The notes under the pieces were generated by a model, which was not told the DNA's origin, made no database searches, and saw nothing but the letters and a program-made list of their open reading frames with translations. Made by a program: the position numbers and the translations under genes. A stretch of DNA of 64,000 nt, taken from NCBI RefSeq assembly GCF_947492715.1, contig NZ_CANLNS010000001.1, positions 1,458,427 to 1,522,426 on the forward strand, read 5' to 3'. Position 1 is the stretch's first letter; each line of letters begins with the position of its first letter. The stretch is from an uncultured Psychroserpens sp. GTDB taxonomy: Bacteria > Bacteroidota > Bacteroidia > Flavobacteriales > Flavobacteriaceae. Shown piece by piece: positions 27,349-36,712 of the stretch.

Positions 27349-30177
27349 TTAAAACTTATAACTGTATCCAAGAGCTATTTCTGTGCCTGGCTCCCTAACT
27401 GAGAACAGCTGATCTCTTGTTCCAAAAGACACATAGTCACTCTGCCTTTTACTATTTAATATGTTAGAAACTTTAAAATCAATAGAAGATCTCTTGTCTT
27501 CTCCAAAGGCTTTGTTCAATGTGAAATTTAAACTATTAAAGGGTTTTGTATATACATCAGGAACCAATCCAATACCTACAACCTCAAGAGTTTCGCCTTG
27601 TACGTTGTAAAATAATCCAGTTTGAAAACCCGAATCTTGATCATTGTAATCTAAACCAAAATTAATAAGAAAAGGTGCCTGGCCTTGTAAGTCTCTTTCT
27701 CTATCAACACGCTCACCATCTCTTGCAGCCAATTGTCTACTTTGAAACTCTGCGTCGGACATAGTTAGTTCAGATTTAATAAAAGACACGTTTGCATTAA
27801 ACTTTAATTTATTTAAACCTTCAGTTATAAACCCTAGACGTTGCCTCACTTCAAATTCAACACCATAAACTTTAGCATTACCTAAATTAGCCACAGTTAA
27901 TTGCGTTGGTGCTTGTAAAAAGAATGACTGCTCAATAGGATCTTTAAAATCTTTGTAAAAACCACTTACGGCAAACATTTGACCATTTTCACCAAAGCGC
28001 TCATATCTTAAATCAAAATTGTTAACATAAGTTGGTACTAAGTTGATATTACCAATGAACAAACGATTTGTAATTGGATCAAAAATTCTAGCAACCGACG
28101 ATTCTTTAAAAGAAGGACGTGCTGTTGTACGAGAATATGATGTTCTTAAGTTGGAATTATCAGTAACGGTATAGATCAAGTTAGCCGAAGGAAAAAGGTC
28201 GAACTCATCTAAAATTGGAGTTCTATCAAATTGCATTTCATTATTCTGCCCTGTGTAAAACGATTTAAAGAGTTCAGTTCTAATACCTACAACCGTTTTC
28301 AGTTTGTCTGTTACGTTAAATTCGGCCGAAATATATGTTGCTCCAATATTCTGCTCACCTTCATAAGCATCAATAGGATTAAATTGATCACCAAAAACTA
28401 GGAATGTTCCAGAGTCTGTAGTTGGATTCCATATGTTTTGTGAAGCCAATAAATTATCGGCATTTCCGTCGGCAACAAAAGAATCATCACCTTGGATATT
28501 AAATGTATAATCATCAATGCTGAAATCTCTAAACTTATAAGTATAAGCACCACCAAATTTTAGCTTTCCTGGTCTACCAAAAATGTCAACTGTTTTGTCT
28601 AAATCAACTTTACCTGCCCAGTTTTCTTCAATGAGATTTCTCCACAATTGAATTGGAAATGTCGATGCAGATGGACTCACAAAGAATTGCCCTTCTCCAG
28701 ACTGTTGGAATGGTGTAATTCTATGAGCTTTATCCATAACTTTTGAAAATGTTGGAGAGAGTTTCCATTCTAGATTAAATGCATTCTCGTCGTCGCTCAA
28801 ACGGTGTTTTCCATTAAGCAATAGGTTTGTGATTGAACGTTCTGTATAGGTTAATGAGTTTTTAATTAAAGGCTCAATTCCGCCTCCAACACCATCTTGT
28901 GAAATGTCTTGCTCAAAAAATCCAGCCGTCGACTCTCCATTTTGAATATGTAAAAAGTTGGCTTTATATTTTGACTTGCTCGTTTTATAAGTTAAGCCAA
29001 GCATTCCGTTAAGAATCACATTATTTATACCTTCAGACCCTCTTGAATTTAAAACAGAACTTAAGTCGTTTACTGAAGAGTCATTAAAGTTTTTTACGAA
29101 TGCACCATCATTTCTATTTTCATAAAATGTAGTTTCATTCTTGTATGAAAATGAGGCCTGATATCCTATTTTGTTATCACCAATGTCATATTGATTTCCT
29201 AAGGTGAAACCAATATCAAAATTCATTCCACTGGTTTCTTGTTTTGCCTGCAGTTCTTTCTGAAATCTATTGGTTAAAGACGTTAATAACAATCTGTTTT
29301 CGAACGTTCCAGGAATAGGTTGGTATCTATGAATTGGAAGGTCTCTTGTGCCATCATCAAAACCAAAAAAGTCAGTATCACTTCCAGTATAAGTTAAATA
29401 CTTGTCGTTAAAGTGCATATCTGGATTATAAGATGTACCTACTGAAAGCGTATATTCAGGTTTAGTAGGGAAATCTTTAGTAACGATATCTACAATACCA
29501 CCAGTAAAATCAGCTGGGTATTCTGCAGATGCCGATTTCAATACAATAACGTTGTCTAATATATTCGTTGGAAACAAATCCATTTGAATTGTATTTCTAT
29601 CGGGATCTAAACCAGGAATGTCAATACCATTTAAGATAGATTTGGTATAACGATCACCTAATCCACGAACATAAACATATTTACCGCCTTCAATAGAAAC
29701 ACCAGGAACACTTTTTACAGCACTTGCAAGGTTGCCTGCACCAGAACTTTTTATAGACTGAGCAGATAGTCCATCTAATACGACAACAGATTTCTTTTGT
29801 AAATTTAATACTGAATTTTCAGTATTACGCTTTACAGATGTTTGGATAATTACAGTATCTAACGAATTTGTTTCTAAAGTGACATCAAGATGAGTTACCT
29901 CTCCAGCTTTAATAACAACATCTGTTATTTCTTGTGTATTGTATCCAACAAATGAGAATATTATAGTATATGTCCCAGGATCTAATTCTAATTCGTATTT
30001 CCCATCAAAATCAGAAGTGGTACCAGTTGTAGTTCCTTTTACTAAAATATTAGCAAAGGCCATTGGCTCTACAAACTCACCATCAATTACGTTTCCAGCT
30101 ACTGTTCCTTTTTGAGCGTTTACAAGATTAATGCTAACCAATAGAAAGAACAGAAGGGAGTAAATGTTTTTATGCAT
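27349..30177 (-). CDS. TonB-dependent outer membrane receptor with carboxypeptidase-like N-terminal domain
   Basis: 942 aa: signal peptide (1-21), CarboxypepD_reg-like beta domain (about 22-105), plug (about 120-235; VYVRGLGDRYTKSILNGIDIPG, TGGIVDIVTK), then a 22-strand barrel ending GYSYKF. It imports an unknown ligand with energy from TonB. It follows a surface lipoprotein gene by 82 bp and is probably transcribed with it. In Bacteroidota this receptor-lipoprotein pair often lies near phosphate genes, and the position here fits that; the ligand is inference. Confidence 0.88.
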   Translation of the reverse strand: MHKNIYSLLFFLLVSINLVNAQKGTVAGNVIDGEFVEPMAFANILVKGTTTGTTSDFDGKYELELDPGTYTIIFSFVGYNTQEITDVVIKAGEVTHLDVTLETNSLDTVIIQTSVKRNTENSVLNLQKKSVVVLDGLSAQSIKSSGAGNLASAVKSVPGVSIEGGKYVYVRGLGDRYTKSILNGIDIPGLDPDRNTIQMDLFPTNILDNVIVLKSASAEYPADFTGGIVDIVTKDFPTKPEYTLSVGTSYNPDMHFNDKYLTYTGSDTDFFGFDDGTRDLPIHRYQPIPGTFENRLLLTSLTNRFQKELQAKQETSGMNFDIGFTLGNQYDIGDNKIGYQASFSYKNETTFYENRNDGAFVKNFNDSSVNDLSSVLNSRGSEGINNVILNGMLGLTYKTSKSKYKANFLHIQNGESTAGFFEQDISQDGVGGGIEPLIKNSLTYTERSITNLLLNGKHRLSDDENAFNLEWKLSPTFSKVMDKAHRITPFQQSGEGQFFVSPSASTFPIQLWRNLIEENWAGKVDLDKTVDIFGRPGKLKFGGAYTYKFRDFSIDDYTFNIQGDDSFVADGNADNLLASQNIWNPTTDSGTFLVFGDQFNPIDAYEGEQNIGATYISAEFNVTDKLKTVVGIRTELFKSFYTGQNNEMQFDRTPILDEFDLFPSANLIYTVTDNSNLRTSYSRTTARPSFKESSVARIFDPITNRLFIGNINLVPTYVNNFDLRYERFGENGQMFAVSGFYKDFKDPIEQSFFLQAPTQLTVANLGNAKVYGVEFEVRQRLGFITEGLNKLKFNANVSFIKSELTMSDAEFQSRQLAARDGERVDRERDLQGQAPFLINFGLDYNDQDSGFQTGLFYNVQGETLEVVGIGLVPDVYTKPFNSLNFTLNKAFGEDKRSSIDFKVSNILNSKRQSDYVSFGTRDQLFSVREPGTEIALGYSYKF

Positions 30178-30196
30178 GATTGTTTAATTATTGAAA

Positions 30197-30226
30197 CTAT
30201 TGCTCGCCGTAATTGGCAAGCAATAG
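30197..30226 (-). repeat. Intercistronic hairpin between lipoprotein and receptor genes
   Basis: CTATTGCTCGCC (30197-30208) pairs with GGCAAGCAATAG (30215-30226) over 12 bp with one mismatch and a six-base loop. No T tract follows on the minus strand, so partial attenuation or mRNA stabilisation is more likely than full termination. Confidence 0.6.
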
Positions 30227-30259
30227 CTTTGTTTTCAAACTATATTGTTTGATTATTTT

Positions 30260-31528
30260 TTAGAATCCTAAATTTCCAGCGTTGTTGGCGTAAGTCCAGC
30301 TTAAGCTAGAAGTTGTTGCGCCAATAGTATTAGCACCTTCAGTTATAGCTGTAGCAGTAGAACCAAATCCAGTAACCGTAACGGTTTCAGCTTTATTTAC
30401 GAAAATGCTAGTCACATCTGTAACACCTGCAGGTAATACCATTTCCCAAGCTCCAAACGTTAAATCTCCAGTATTGTAATTGGTAGCAACACCATCATTA
30501 TCTAATTCAACATCTGAAGACGCTTTAAACCCGTATGCATATATGTTATTTGTAAATCCTGTAGCACCAGATCTGTAATCTGCATATTCTCCATTTTCAG
30601 TAGTGGTATTACCAATAATAGTGGCATTTTGTAATGTAAATGATCCTGTAGCAGAACCTTCTGGACCATCAATTTCAAAAGCGTGATCAGAGAAGTCTCC
30701 CAATATAACAACCGCATTGTCGATTGTACCAGAATACGCCTGATCAATATCTAAGGCGTCATCACCTTGAGCCCATACTAATAAGTTAGATGCGTTAACG
30801 GTTCCGCCAAAGAACTCTATACCATCATCAACATTGGCTACAACTTCTATATTATTGATTATTGTTCCGGTACCAACACCACCAAGTGTTAAACCGTTGA
30901 TTTCGTTTCCTTCACCAATTAAAGCACCACCATGACGAATGGAGATATATTGTAATACTCCAGAATTATCAGTAGCATCTGTACCGCCATAAAGTCCGAA
31001 AGTATCGTCTGCAGGAATGCCTTCAATTTGAGCTTCAGTAATATCTCCAGAGAACGAACAAGGTGCATTACCTAATAGGATTAAACCTCCCCAAAGTCCT
31101 CTATCGTTTTCATCTAAGTTTGTACCAGCAGTTTCACCGCAAGTAATGTTATCAGCCGTAGATGTGAAAATAATAGGTTCTGATGCTGTACCAACAGCAT
31201 TTATTTGTGCTCCTCTAGCAACAATTAAAGCAGAGGCTAAGGAACCCGTTCCAGGAGTTCCTTTAATGATAGTTCCTGCTTCAATAGTTAAAATAGCGCC
31301 ATTATCAACAACCACTTTTTGATTCAATTGATAAATGTTATCGTTTGTCCATGTTGTGTTTTGTGTAATAGCTCCAGTTACTGATACTATTGGGCATTCA
31401 TCACCATTACCATTTCCGTTTTGAATGATAGTAGTTTCTTCTATAATAATAGGTGTGTCATCATCTTTAAAACATCCTGTAAACACAAGAGAAGAAGCGA
31501 TTAATGCAGATAATACTAATTTTTTCAT
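30260..31528 (-). CDS. Surface lipoprotein, probable parallel beta-helix
   Basis: 422 aa. The N-terminus MKKLVLSALIASSLVFTGC is a lipobox signal (Cys19), followed by acidic residues that favour export to the cell surface in this phylum. A Gly/Asn run follows, then repetitive short strands (AILTIEAGTIIKG, GGLILLGNAP, ISIRHGG, NIEVVANVDDGIEFFGGTVNASNLLVWAQGDD in part) as in right-handed beta-helices. Homologues are sometimes misannotated as multidrug transporters. It is likely the partner of the TonB receptor. Confidence 0.7.
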   Translation of the reverse strand: MKKLVLSALIASSLVFTGCFKDDDTPIIIEETTIIQNGNGNGDECPIVSVTGAITQNTTWTNDNIYQLNQKVVVDNGAILTIEAGTIIKGTPGTGSLASALIVARGAQINAVGTASEPIIFTSTADNITCGETAGTNLDENDRGLWGGLILLGNAPCSFSGDITEAQIEGIPADDTFGLYGGTDATDNSGVLQYISIRHGGALIGEGNEINGLTLGGVGTGTIINNIEVVANVDDGIEFFGGTVNASNLLVWAQGDDALDIDQAYSGTIDNAVVILGDFSDHAFEIDGPEGSATGSFTLQNATIIGNTTTENGEYADYRSGATGFTNNIYAYGFKASSDVELDNDGVATNYNTGDLTFGAWEMVLPAGVTDVTSIFVNKAETVTVTGFGSTATAITEGANTIGATTSSLSWTYANNAGNLGF

Positions 31529-31571
31529 GATTATTTTTTTAAATAGTTTTTATGTTCTTTTAGTAACGGTG

Positions 31572-31617
31572 CAAAGATGATTGTACAATGTAAAGTCAAG
31601 GTTAAGTAGTTATTAAA
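31572..31617 (-). promoter_or_regulatory. Candidate promoter of the lipoprotein-receptor operon
   Basis: Minus-strand -7 element CATCTTTG (31579-31572, one mismatch), TTG at 31599-31597, and above it TTTAATA-ACTA-CTTAACC (31617-31600), a weak 11-bp repeat. Spacing of the TTG is 17 bp. Confidence 0.3.
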
Positions 31618-31676
31618 CCTAAATCATAAAACCGTTAATTAAGTGTTATGGGATATTGCTATTTTTTGTTAATTGG

Positions 31677-31694
31677 AAACATTAAATTAACATT
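31677..31694 (+). promoter_or_regulatory. 11-bp-period AACATT repeat between divergent genes
   Basis: AACATT at 31678-31683 and 31689-31694, same form as at the porin promoter. It lies 36 bp before dgt and 150 bp before the lipoprotein gene; which gene it serves, if any, is not clear. Confidence 0.3.
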
Positions 31695-31729
31695 GAAATA
31701 GTTTATCTTGCTGGTGTTAAAACGATACT

Positions 31730-33073
31730 ATGAATTGGGAACAATTACTCTCCTTAAAACGATTTGGAGATACTCATAAACGCTTAAGAAAAGAACAGGA
31801 CGAAACACGATTAGGTTTTGAAGTTGATTATGATCGCATAATATTTTCTTCAGAATTTAGAAGCTTACAAGACAAGACTCAGGTGGTGCCATTATCTAAA
31901 ACCGATTTTGTCCATACACGTCTTACGCATAGTTTAGAGGTAAGTGTAGTTGGTCGTTCTTTAGGCCGTAAAGTCGGACAGAAAATATTGGAGAAGCATC
32001 CTCATTTAAGAGATGTACACGGGTATCAAATTAATGATTTTGGAGCCATTGTTGCTGCTGCTGCACTTGCACATGATATTGGGAATCCGCCTTTTGGGCA
32101 TTCTGGAGAAAAAGCTATTGGTGAGTTCTTTAAAACCGGAGAAGGCCGTTATTTTGAAGACGAATTAAACGCTGAGCAATATGAAGACTTATGCAGTTTT
32201 GAAGGAAATGCCAACGGATTTAAAATCCTAACTGAAAGCAGAAAGGGACGTGTTGGAGGTTTAAGACTAAGTTATGCAACACTTGGAGCATTTACCAAAT
32301 ACCCTAAAGAGTCCCTTCCGAAGAAACCCACAACTCATATTGCAGATAAAAAATATGGTTTTTTTCAAAATGAAAAAGATACGTTTAAAGATATCGCTCA
32401 AGAATTAGGCTTAATAAAAAGAGGTGCTAATGATGATGTTAGTTATTGTAGACATCCGTTGGTATATCTTGTTGAAGCAGCAGATGATATTTGTTATACG
32501 ATCATAGATTTCGAGGATGGTATTAATTTAGGACTTATACAAGAAGAATACGCTTTAGAATATTTAATCAATTTAGTTAGAGATTCTATTCAAACAAAAA
32601 CCTATAATGCATTAGAAAGCACCCAAGACAGGTTAAGTTACTTACGTTCATTAGCTATCAATACCCTTATTAGTGAGGCCGTAGATATTTTTATGGAACA
32701 TGAAAACTCTATTTTATCTGGAGAATTTTCTAAAGCACTTATAGATTACAGCGCATACGAAGCACAAATAAAAGACATTATTACCTTAAGTATTAGTAAT
32801 GTATATCAATCTACAGAGGTTATCGATAAAGAAATTGTAGGTTATAAAGTTATAAATGAATTACTCCAAGTATTTACTAAAGCTGTGGTCCATAACTTAA
32901 AAGGTGAAACATCTAATTTTGACAAGCTGATTTTAAAATCATTAAAACATCATGTTGATATCGAAAAAGATAATCTTTATGATAGTTTGCTGTCTGTTTG
33001 TTTTTATGTTTCTAAAATGTCTGATAGTAATGCAATGCTTACTTATCAAAAATTGACAGGGAATCATCTGTAA
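31730..33073 (+). CDS. dgt: Deoxyguanosinetriphosphate triphosphohydrolase (dGTPase)
   Basis: 447 aa. SSEFRSLQDKTQVVPL and HTRLTHSLEVSVVGRSLG (His67) and ALAHDIGNPPFGHSGEKA (His115, Asp116, His124) are the HD metal-site motifs of dNTPases; later CRHPLVYLVEAADDICY is also typical. The enzyme hydrolyses dGTP, or other dNTPs, to nucleoside and triphosphate. Single gene with a terminator 120 bp downstream. Confidence 0.9.
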   Translation: MNWEQLLSLKRFGDTHKRLRKEQDETRLGFEVDYDRIIFSSEFRSLQDKTQVVPLSKTDFVHTRLTHSLEVSVVGRSLGRKVGQKILEKHPHLRDVHGYQINDFGAIVAAAALAHDIGNPPFGHSGEKAIGEFFKTGEGRYFEDELNAEQYEDLCSFEGNANGFKILTESRKGRVGGLRLSYATLGAFTKYPKESLPKKPTTHIADKKYGFFQNEKDTFKDIAQELGLIKRGANDDVSYCRHPLVYLVEAADDICYTIIDFEDGINLGLIQEEYALEYLINLVRDSIQTKTYNALESTQDRLSYLRSLAINTLISEAVDIFMEHENSILSGEFSKALIDYSAYEAQIKDIITLSISNVYQSTEVIDKEIVGYKVINELLQVFTKAVVHNLKGETSNFDKLILKSLKHHVDIEKDNLYDSLLSVCFYVSKMSDSNAMLTYQKLTGNHL

Positions 33074-33195
33074 TATAGAGTGTTAGTAATAATACAGAAT
33101 AGACGCTGTGTTTTGTTGATATTAGTGTTGATAATTATTCACTTAAGTAAATAAATACTCACAAAATAAGTATGATCTTTGAGAGAGATACAGAA

Positions 33196-33220
33196 GGGAA
33201 CTTTGTAGAGTTCTCTTTTT
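33196..33220 (+). terminator. Terminator downstream of dgt
   Basis: Stem GGGAACT / AGTTCTC (one G-U pair) with a six-base loop and five T. Confidence 0.65.
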
Positions 33221-33244
33221 ATTTTATGCATTTCATCGATTAAA

Positions 33245-33275
33245 TTTGTATTTTAACGATAAATAACTATATTTG
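33245..33275 (+). promoter_or_regulatory. Consensus Bacteroidota promoter TTTG-N19-TATATTTG
   Basis: TTTG at 33245-33248 and TATATTTG at 33268-33275, spacing 19 bp, the best match to the consensus in the window. It serves the 57-aa gene 29 bp downstream. Confidence 0.7.
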
Positions 33276-33303
33276 TTTAACCTAATCTTTTAAACCTACA
33301 CAG

Positions 33304-33477
33304 ATGAAAAAGAATATTCTTGGAGCTGCAGTGATTTTTTTCGTAACACTAGCGTTTTTGTTAATGATTGATGATATTACTAGTAATGGTAATCATGAAC
33401 CACAACAACCCAATGTTCAGGTTTACGACGTGAATGAGCAGCCAGATATTGCTACTACAGACCAAGAGGAGCAATAG
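33304..33477 (+). CDS. 57-aa single-helix membrane protein
   Basis: Begins MKKNILGAAVIFFVTLAFLLM, one membrane helix, followed by an acidic, Gln-rich tail ending TDQEEQ. A consensus promoter precedes it, which supports a real gene. Its 3' end overlaps the convergent dxs stop by 23 bp. No family recognised. Confidence 0.6.
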   Translation: MKKNILGAAVIFFVTLAFLLMIDDITSNGNHEPQQPNVQVYDVNEQPDIATTDQEEQ

Positions 33478-35236
33478 AGCTAAACAAAAGACTTAAACTA
33501 TCGGCATCAATCTTTAAAGATTGATGTTGTTGTTTTATAGAAGCATGTTCAATAAAACGATCTGGTATTCCTAATGTTTTTATAGGTGTAGCGTAGTTGT
33601 TTTTTGAAGCAAATTCCAAAATAGCACTTCCAAATCCGCCAATTATCGTACCATCTTCGACGGTGATTATATGATCATATGTTTTAAACATGTGGTGTAG
33701 TAAGGTTTCATCTAATGGTTTAACAAAACGCATATCGTAATGAGATATATGGTCATTGTTTGTACAAGAATCGATGGCATCTTCCACAATTGATGAGATT
33801 GATCCAATAGTTAGAACTGCTAGATAATGGCCTTCTTTGAGCTGAATAGCTTTACCAATTTTAATTTCTGAAAAAGGCTGTTGCCAATCAATAATACGAC
33901 CACGACCTCTTGGATATCTAATGGCAATAGGGTGGTCTAATCCTAATTGGGCAGTAAACATGATGTTTCGTAATTCAACTTCATGTCTTGGAGCAAAAAT
34001 GATCAAATTGGGAATGCATCTCAAATAGGCTAAATCGAATACGCCATGATGTGTTGCCCCATCTTCACCTACCAATCCTGAGCGATCCAAACAGAAAATA
34101 ACTGGAAGGTTTTGTAGCGCAACATCATGAATGACTTGATCGTAGGCACGTTGTAAAAATGTAGAATAGATGTTGCAAAACGGAATCAATCCTTGGGTTG
34201 CCATTCCTGCCGCTAAGGTCACAGCATGTTGCTCGGCAATACCAACATCAAAGGCACGCTCTGGAATTTGCTCCATCATAAATTTTAAGGAACTTCCTGT
34301 GGGCATAGCGGGTGTGATACCAACTATGTTTTTATTCTTCACAGCTAGTTCGACTATGGTATGTCCAAAAACATCTTGAAATTTTGGGGCTTGCTGCCTA
34401 GAGGCAGATTTAGCATATACCTCTCCCGTACCTGGGTTGAATTTTCCCGGTGCGTGATATTTAACTTGGTCGTCTTCGGCTTGTTTTAAGCCTTTACCTT
34501 TGGTGGTAATGACATGCAAAAACTTAGGTCCTTTAACCAATTTCAAACGTTCTAATTCCGAAATAAGCGCTTTAAAATCATGACCATCAATAGGACCTGA
34601 GTAATCAAAATTTAAGGCTTCAAAAATATTGTCTTGCTTCTCTTTTCCTTTTTTTACATTGGTTAAATATTGTTTCAAAGCACCAACGCTTGGGTCGATT
34701 CCAATGGCATTATCGTTCAAAATCACCAACAAATTGGTGTCAGTTACACCAGCGTGGTTAAGTCCTTCAAAAGCCATTCCGCTGGCAATAGAAGCATCAC
34801 CAATTACAGCGATATGGTGTTTGTCTTCGCCTTTAAGTTGTGAGGCAATAGCCATACCTAAGGCAGCAGAAATTGAGGTTGATGAGTGCCCAACACCAAA
34901 GGTGTCGTACGCACTCTCTGCACGTTTTGGAAAACCGCTAATACCACCTTCTTGTCTATTGGTGTGAAATATATCTTGTCGCCCAGTAAGTATTTTATGT
35001 CCGTAGGCTTGATGTCCAACATCCCAAATGAGTAAATCGTCAGGCGTGTTGAATACATAATGCAAGGCCAAAGTTAACTCTACCACACCAAGACTGGCGC
35101 CTAAATGACCTTCTTTTGTGGCCACAATATTGATAATAAACTCACGTAACTCTTTGGCGAGTTGAGGTAAGTCATTTGGCTGTAATTGCCTTAAGTCTTT
35201 AGGGAGATTAATATGGTCTAATAGTCGTTTTTGCAC
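33455..35236 (-). CDS. dxs: 1-deoxy-D-xylulose-5-phosphate synthase
   Basis: 593 aa, slightly shorter than the 620-residue enterobacterial enzyme but normal in this family. Thiamine diphosphate motif GDASIASGMAFEGLNHAG with ILNDN at the N-terminal half; transketolase central domain with GIAEQHAVTLAAGMA and DRSGLVGEDGATHHG. First step of the non-mevalonate isoprenoid pathway, feeding the polyprenyl synthase at 52.8 kb. Single gene. Confidence 0.93.
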   Translation of the reverse strand: MQKRLLDHINLPKDLRQLQPNDLPQLAKELREFIINIVATKEGHLGASLGVVELTLALHYVFNTPDDLLIWDVGHQAYGHKILTGRQDIFHTNRQEGGISGFPKRAESAYDTFGVGHSSTSISAALGMAIASQLKGEDKHHIAVIGDASIASGMAFEGLNHAGVTDTNLLVILNDNAIGIDPSVGALKQYLTNVKKGKEKQDNIFEALNFDYSGPIDGHDFKALISELERLKLVKGPKFLHVITTKGKGLKQAEDDQVKYHAPGKFNPGTGEVYAKSASRQQAPKFQDVFGHTIVELAVKNKNIVGITPAMPTGSSLKFMMEQIPERAFDVGIAEQHAVTLAAGMATQGLIPFCNIYSTFLQRAYDQVIHDVALQNLPVIFCLDRSGLVGEDGATHHGVFDLAYLRCIPNLIIFAPRHEVELRNIMFTAQLGLDHPIAIRYPRGRGRIIDWQQPFSEIKIGKAIQLKEGHYLAVLTIGSISSIVEDAIDSCTNNDHISHYDMRFVKPLDETLLHHMFKTYDHIITVEDGTIIGGFGSAILEFASKNNYATPIKTLGIPDRFIEHASIKQQHQSLKIDADSLSLLFSSIAPLGL

Positions 35237-35258
35237 AATACAAAAATACGAGAATTAA

Positions 35259-36170
35259 TCAGTCTTCCATATTAAAAGCAATAGGTAAATTATAAGCAAC
35301 CGCAACGGGCTCACCATCATATTTTGCTGGACTAAACTTTGGTAATAAACCAATAACGCGTTTGGCCTCTTCGTCTAATAAAGGATGTGGAGCTCTGGTG
35401 TCAATATCTTTAACATTACCATGCGCATCAATTGTAAATTTAATATAGATCCGTTGTCTTCCAGTTAAACCAAGGTTAGTTGCTGTTTTTATATTGAAAT
35501 GTTCTAAAACAAATGCTCTCATACGTGTATTAAAATAGGCTTTGATATCTTTCTTTGGAAGGTTTTTAGGTGCATCAATGAAATTTGGTTTTTCATCAAC
35601 AGTATACCATGTTAAAGGGTAACTCGTGTCTACAATGTCTACATCACCTTCAACGATTACAATACCTGTAGGTGTAGAAATAGGAGGCGGTGGAGGCGGT
35701 ATTTTTTCTGCGATGCTATCTACTTGTTTTTCTTTTGTTGAACAAACAGATGCTGTAGAGTCAACTTGTGTTTTGGCTTCAAAAGCAGTTGAATCTATAG
35801 CGGTTTTAATAATCTCCACACTCTCTATCTTTTTGGCTTGTCCATTATCATCAGAACAACTAAAGAGTGATGTTCCCATGGCTAATAACAAGGCCAATAA
35901 AAATAGCTTATGGAAACTCATAGTTTGCTCAAATACGGTTTCTGAAATTTGCAAATTAACAGCATCTAACTGATTTTGTCTAATATGTCCGCAAATCCTC
36001 TGATGTTTATGCTCATGAATAAATTCTTGAACTTCGTTGGTGTTCATTTTGGTGAAATCAACAACTGTTTTAGAGCAGGATTGACAAAAACGTCCTTTTT
36101 CATTAGGCGTCATTTCAGACCAGTTTTCATGACAGGGCTTAGGAATTGAGATTGTGTAACGTGGTTTCAT
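35259..36170 (-). CDS. TonB-like energy transducer with cysteine-containing N-terminal cytoplasmic domain
   Basis: 303 aa. The N-terminal 65 residues hold a Bacteroidota-specific cysteine pattern (PCHENW, FCQSCSKTVVDFTKMN, RICGHIR) ahead of one membrane helix (about 85-104, with a lipobox-like LFSCS). A Pro-rich periplasmic stretch (IPPPPPPIS) leads to a C-terminal TonB fold (about 210-303; RQRIYIKFTIDAHGNVKDIDTRAPHP in part). It probably energises one or more of the TonB receptors; no ExbB/ExbD is in the window. Confidence 0.78.
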   Translation of the reverse strand: MKPRYTISIPKPCHENWSEMTPNEKGRFCQSCSKTVVDFTKMNTNEVQEFIHEHKHQRICGHIRQNQLDAVNLQISETVFEQTMSFHKLFLLALLLAMGTSLFSCSDDNGQAKKIESVEIIKTAIDSTAFEAKTQVDSTASVCSTKEKQVDSIAEKIPPPPPPISTPTGIVIVEGDVDIVDTSYPLTWYTVDEKPNFIDAPKNLPKKDIKAYFNTRMRAFVLEHFNIKTATNLGLTGRQRIYIKFTIDAHGNVKDIDTRAPHPLLDEEAKRVIGLLPKFSPAKYDGEPVAVAYNLPIAFNMED

Positions 36171-36248
36171 AGTTGAGTGATTTCTAGAATAGCATCAAAA
36201 TTCTTGCCGACTTTCAGAAAAAACATTTAGAATTGTATTTTTACAACT

Positions 36249-36698
36249 ATGGAAAACCCGTTTGATGACACCTATTTTATGAAAAAAGCCTTGCAAGAGG
36301 CTGAAGATGCTTTTGAAAAAGGTGAAATTCCTGTAGGTGCTGTAGTCGTAATTAATGATCGAATTATTGCTAGAGCACATAATTTAACTGAGCTTTTAAA
36401 TGATGTTACCGCACATGCCGAAATGCAAGCCATTACTGCAGCTGCTAATTTTTTAGGAGGAAAATACTTGACCAATTGTACCTTGTATGTTACGTTAGAG
36501 CCTTGCCAAATGTGTGCAGGGGCTTTGTATTGGAGTCAGATTTCAAAGATTGTTTATGGAACCAGAGATGAAGAACGAGGTTGTATTCATTTAAAAACGA
36601 AACTACATCCTAAAACAAAAATGGTTGGAGGTGTGCTTGCCGATGAGGCTTCTGCATTATTGAAGCGCTTTTTCATTCAAAGACGAAATTTGAATTAA
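36249..36698 (+). CDS. tadA: tRNA-specific adenosine deaminase
   Basis: 149 aa. TAHAEMQAI (His and catalytic Glu) and PCQMCAGAL (two Cys) bind zinc; DVTAHAE and YWSQISKIVYGTRD are typical of TadA. It makes inosine at position 34 of tRNA-Arg(ACG). A TATTTTTA element lies 5 bp before the ATG. The lipoprotein gene follows after 14 bp. Confidence 0.88.
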   Translation: MENPFDDTYFMKKALQEAEDAFEKGEIPVGAVVVINDRIIARAHNLTELLNDVTAHAEMQAITAAANFLGGKYLTNCTLYVTLEPCQMCAGALYWSQISKIVYGTRDEERGCIHLKTKLHPKTKMVGGVLADEASALLKRFFIQRRNLN

Positions 36699-36712
36699 TA
36701 GTTAAACACATT

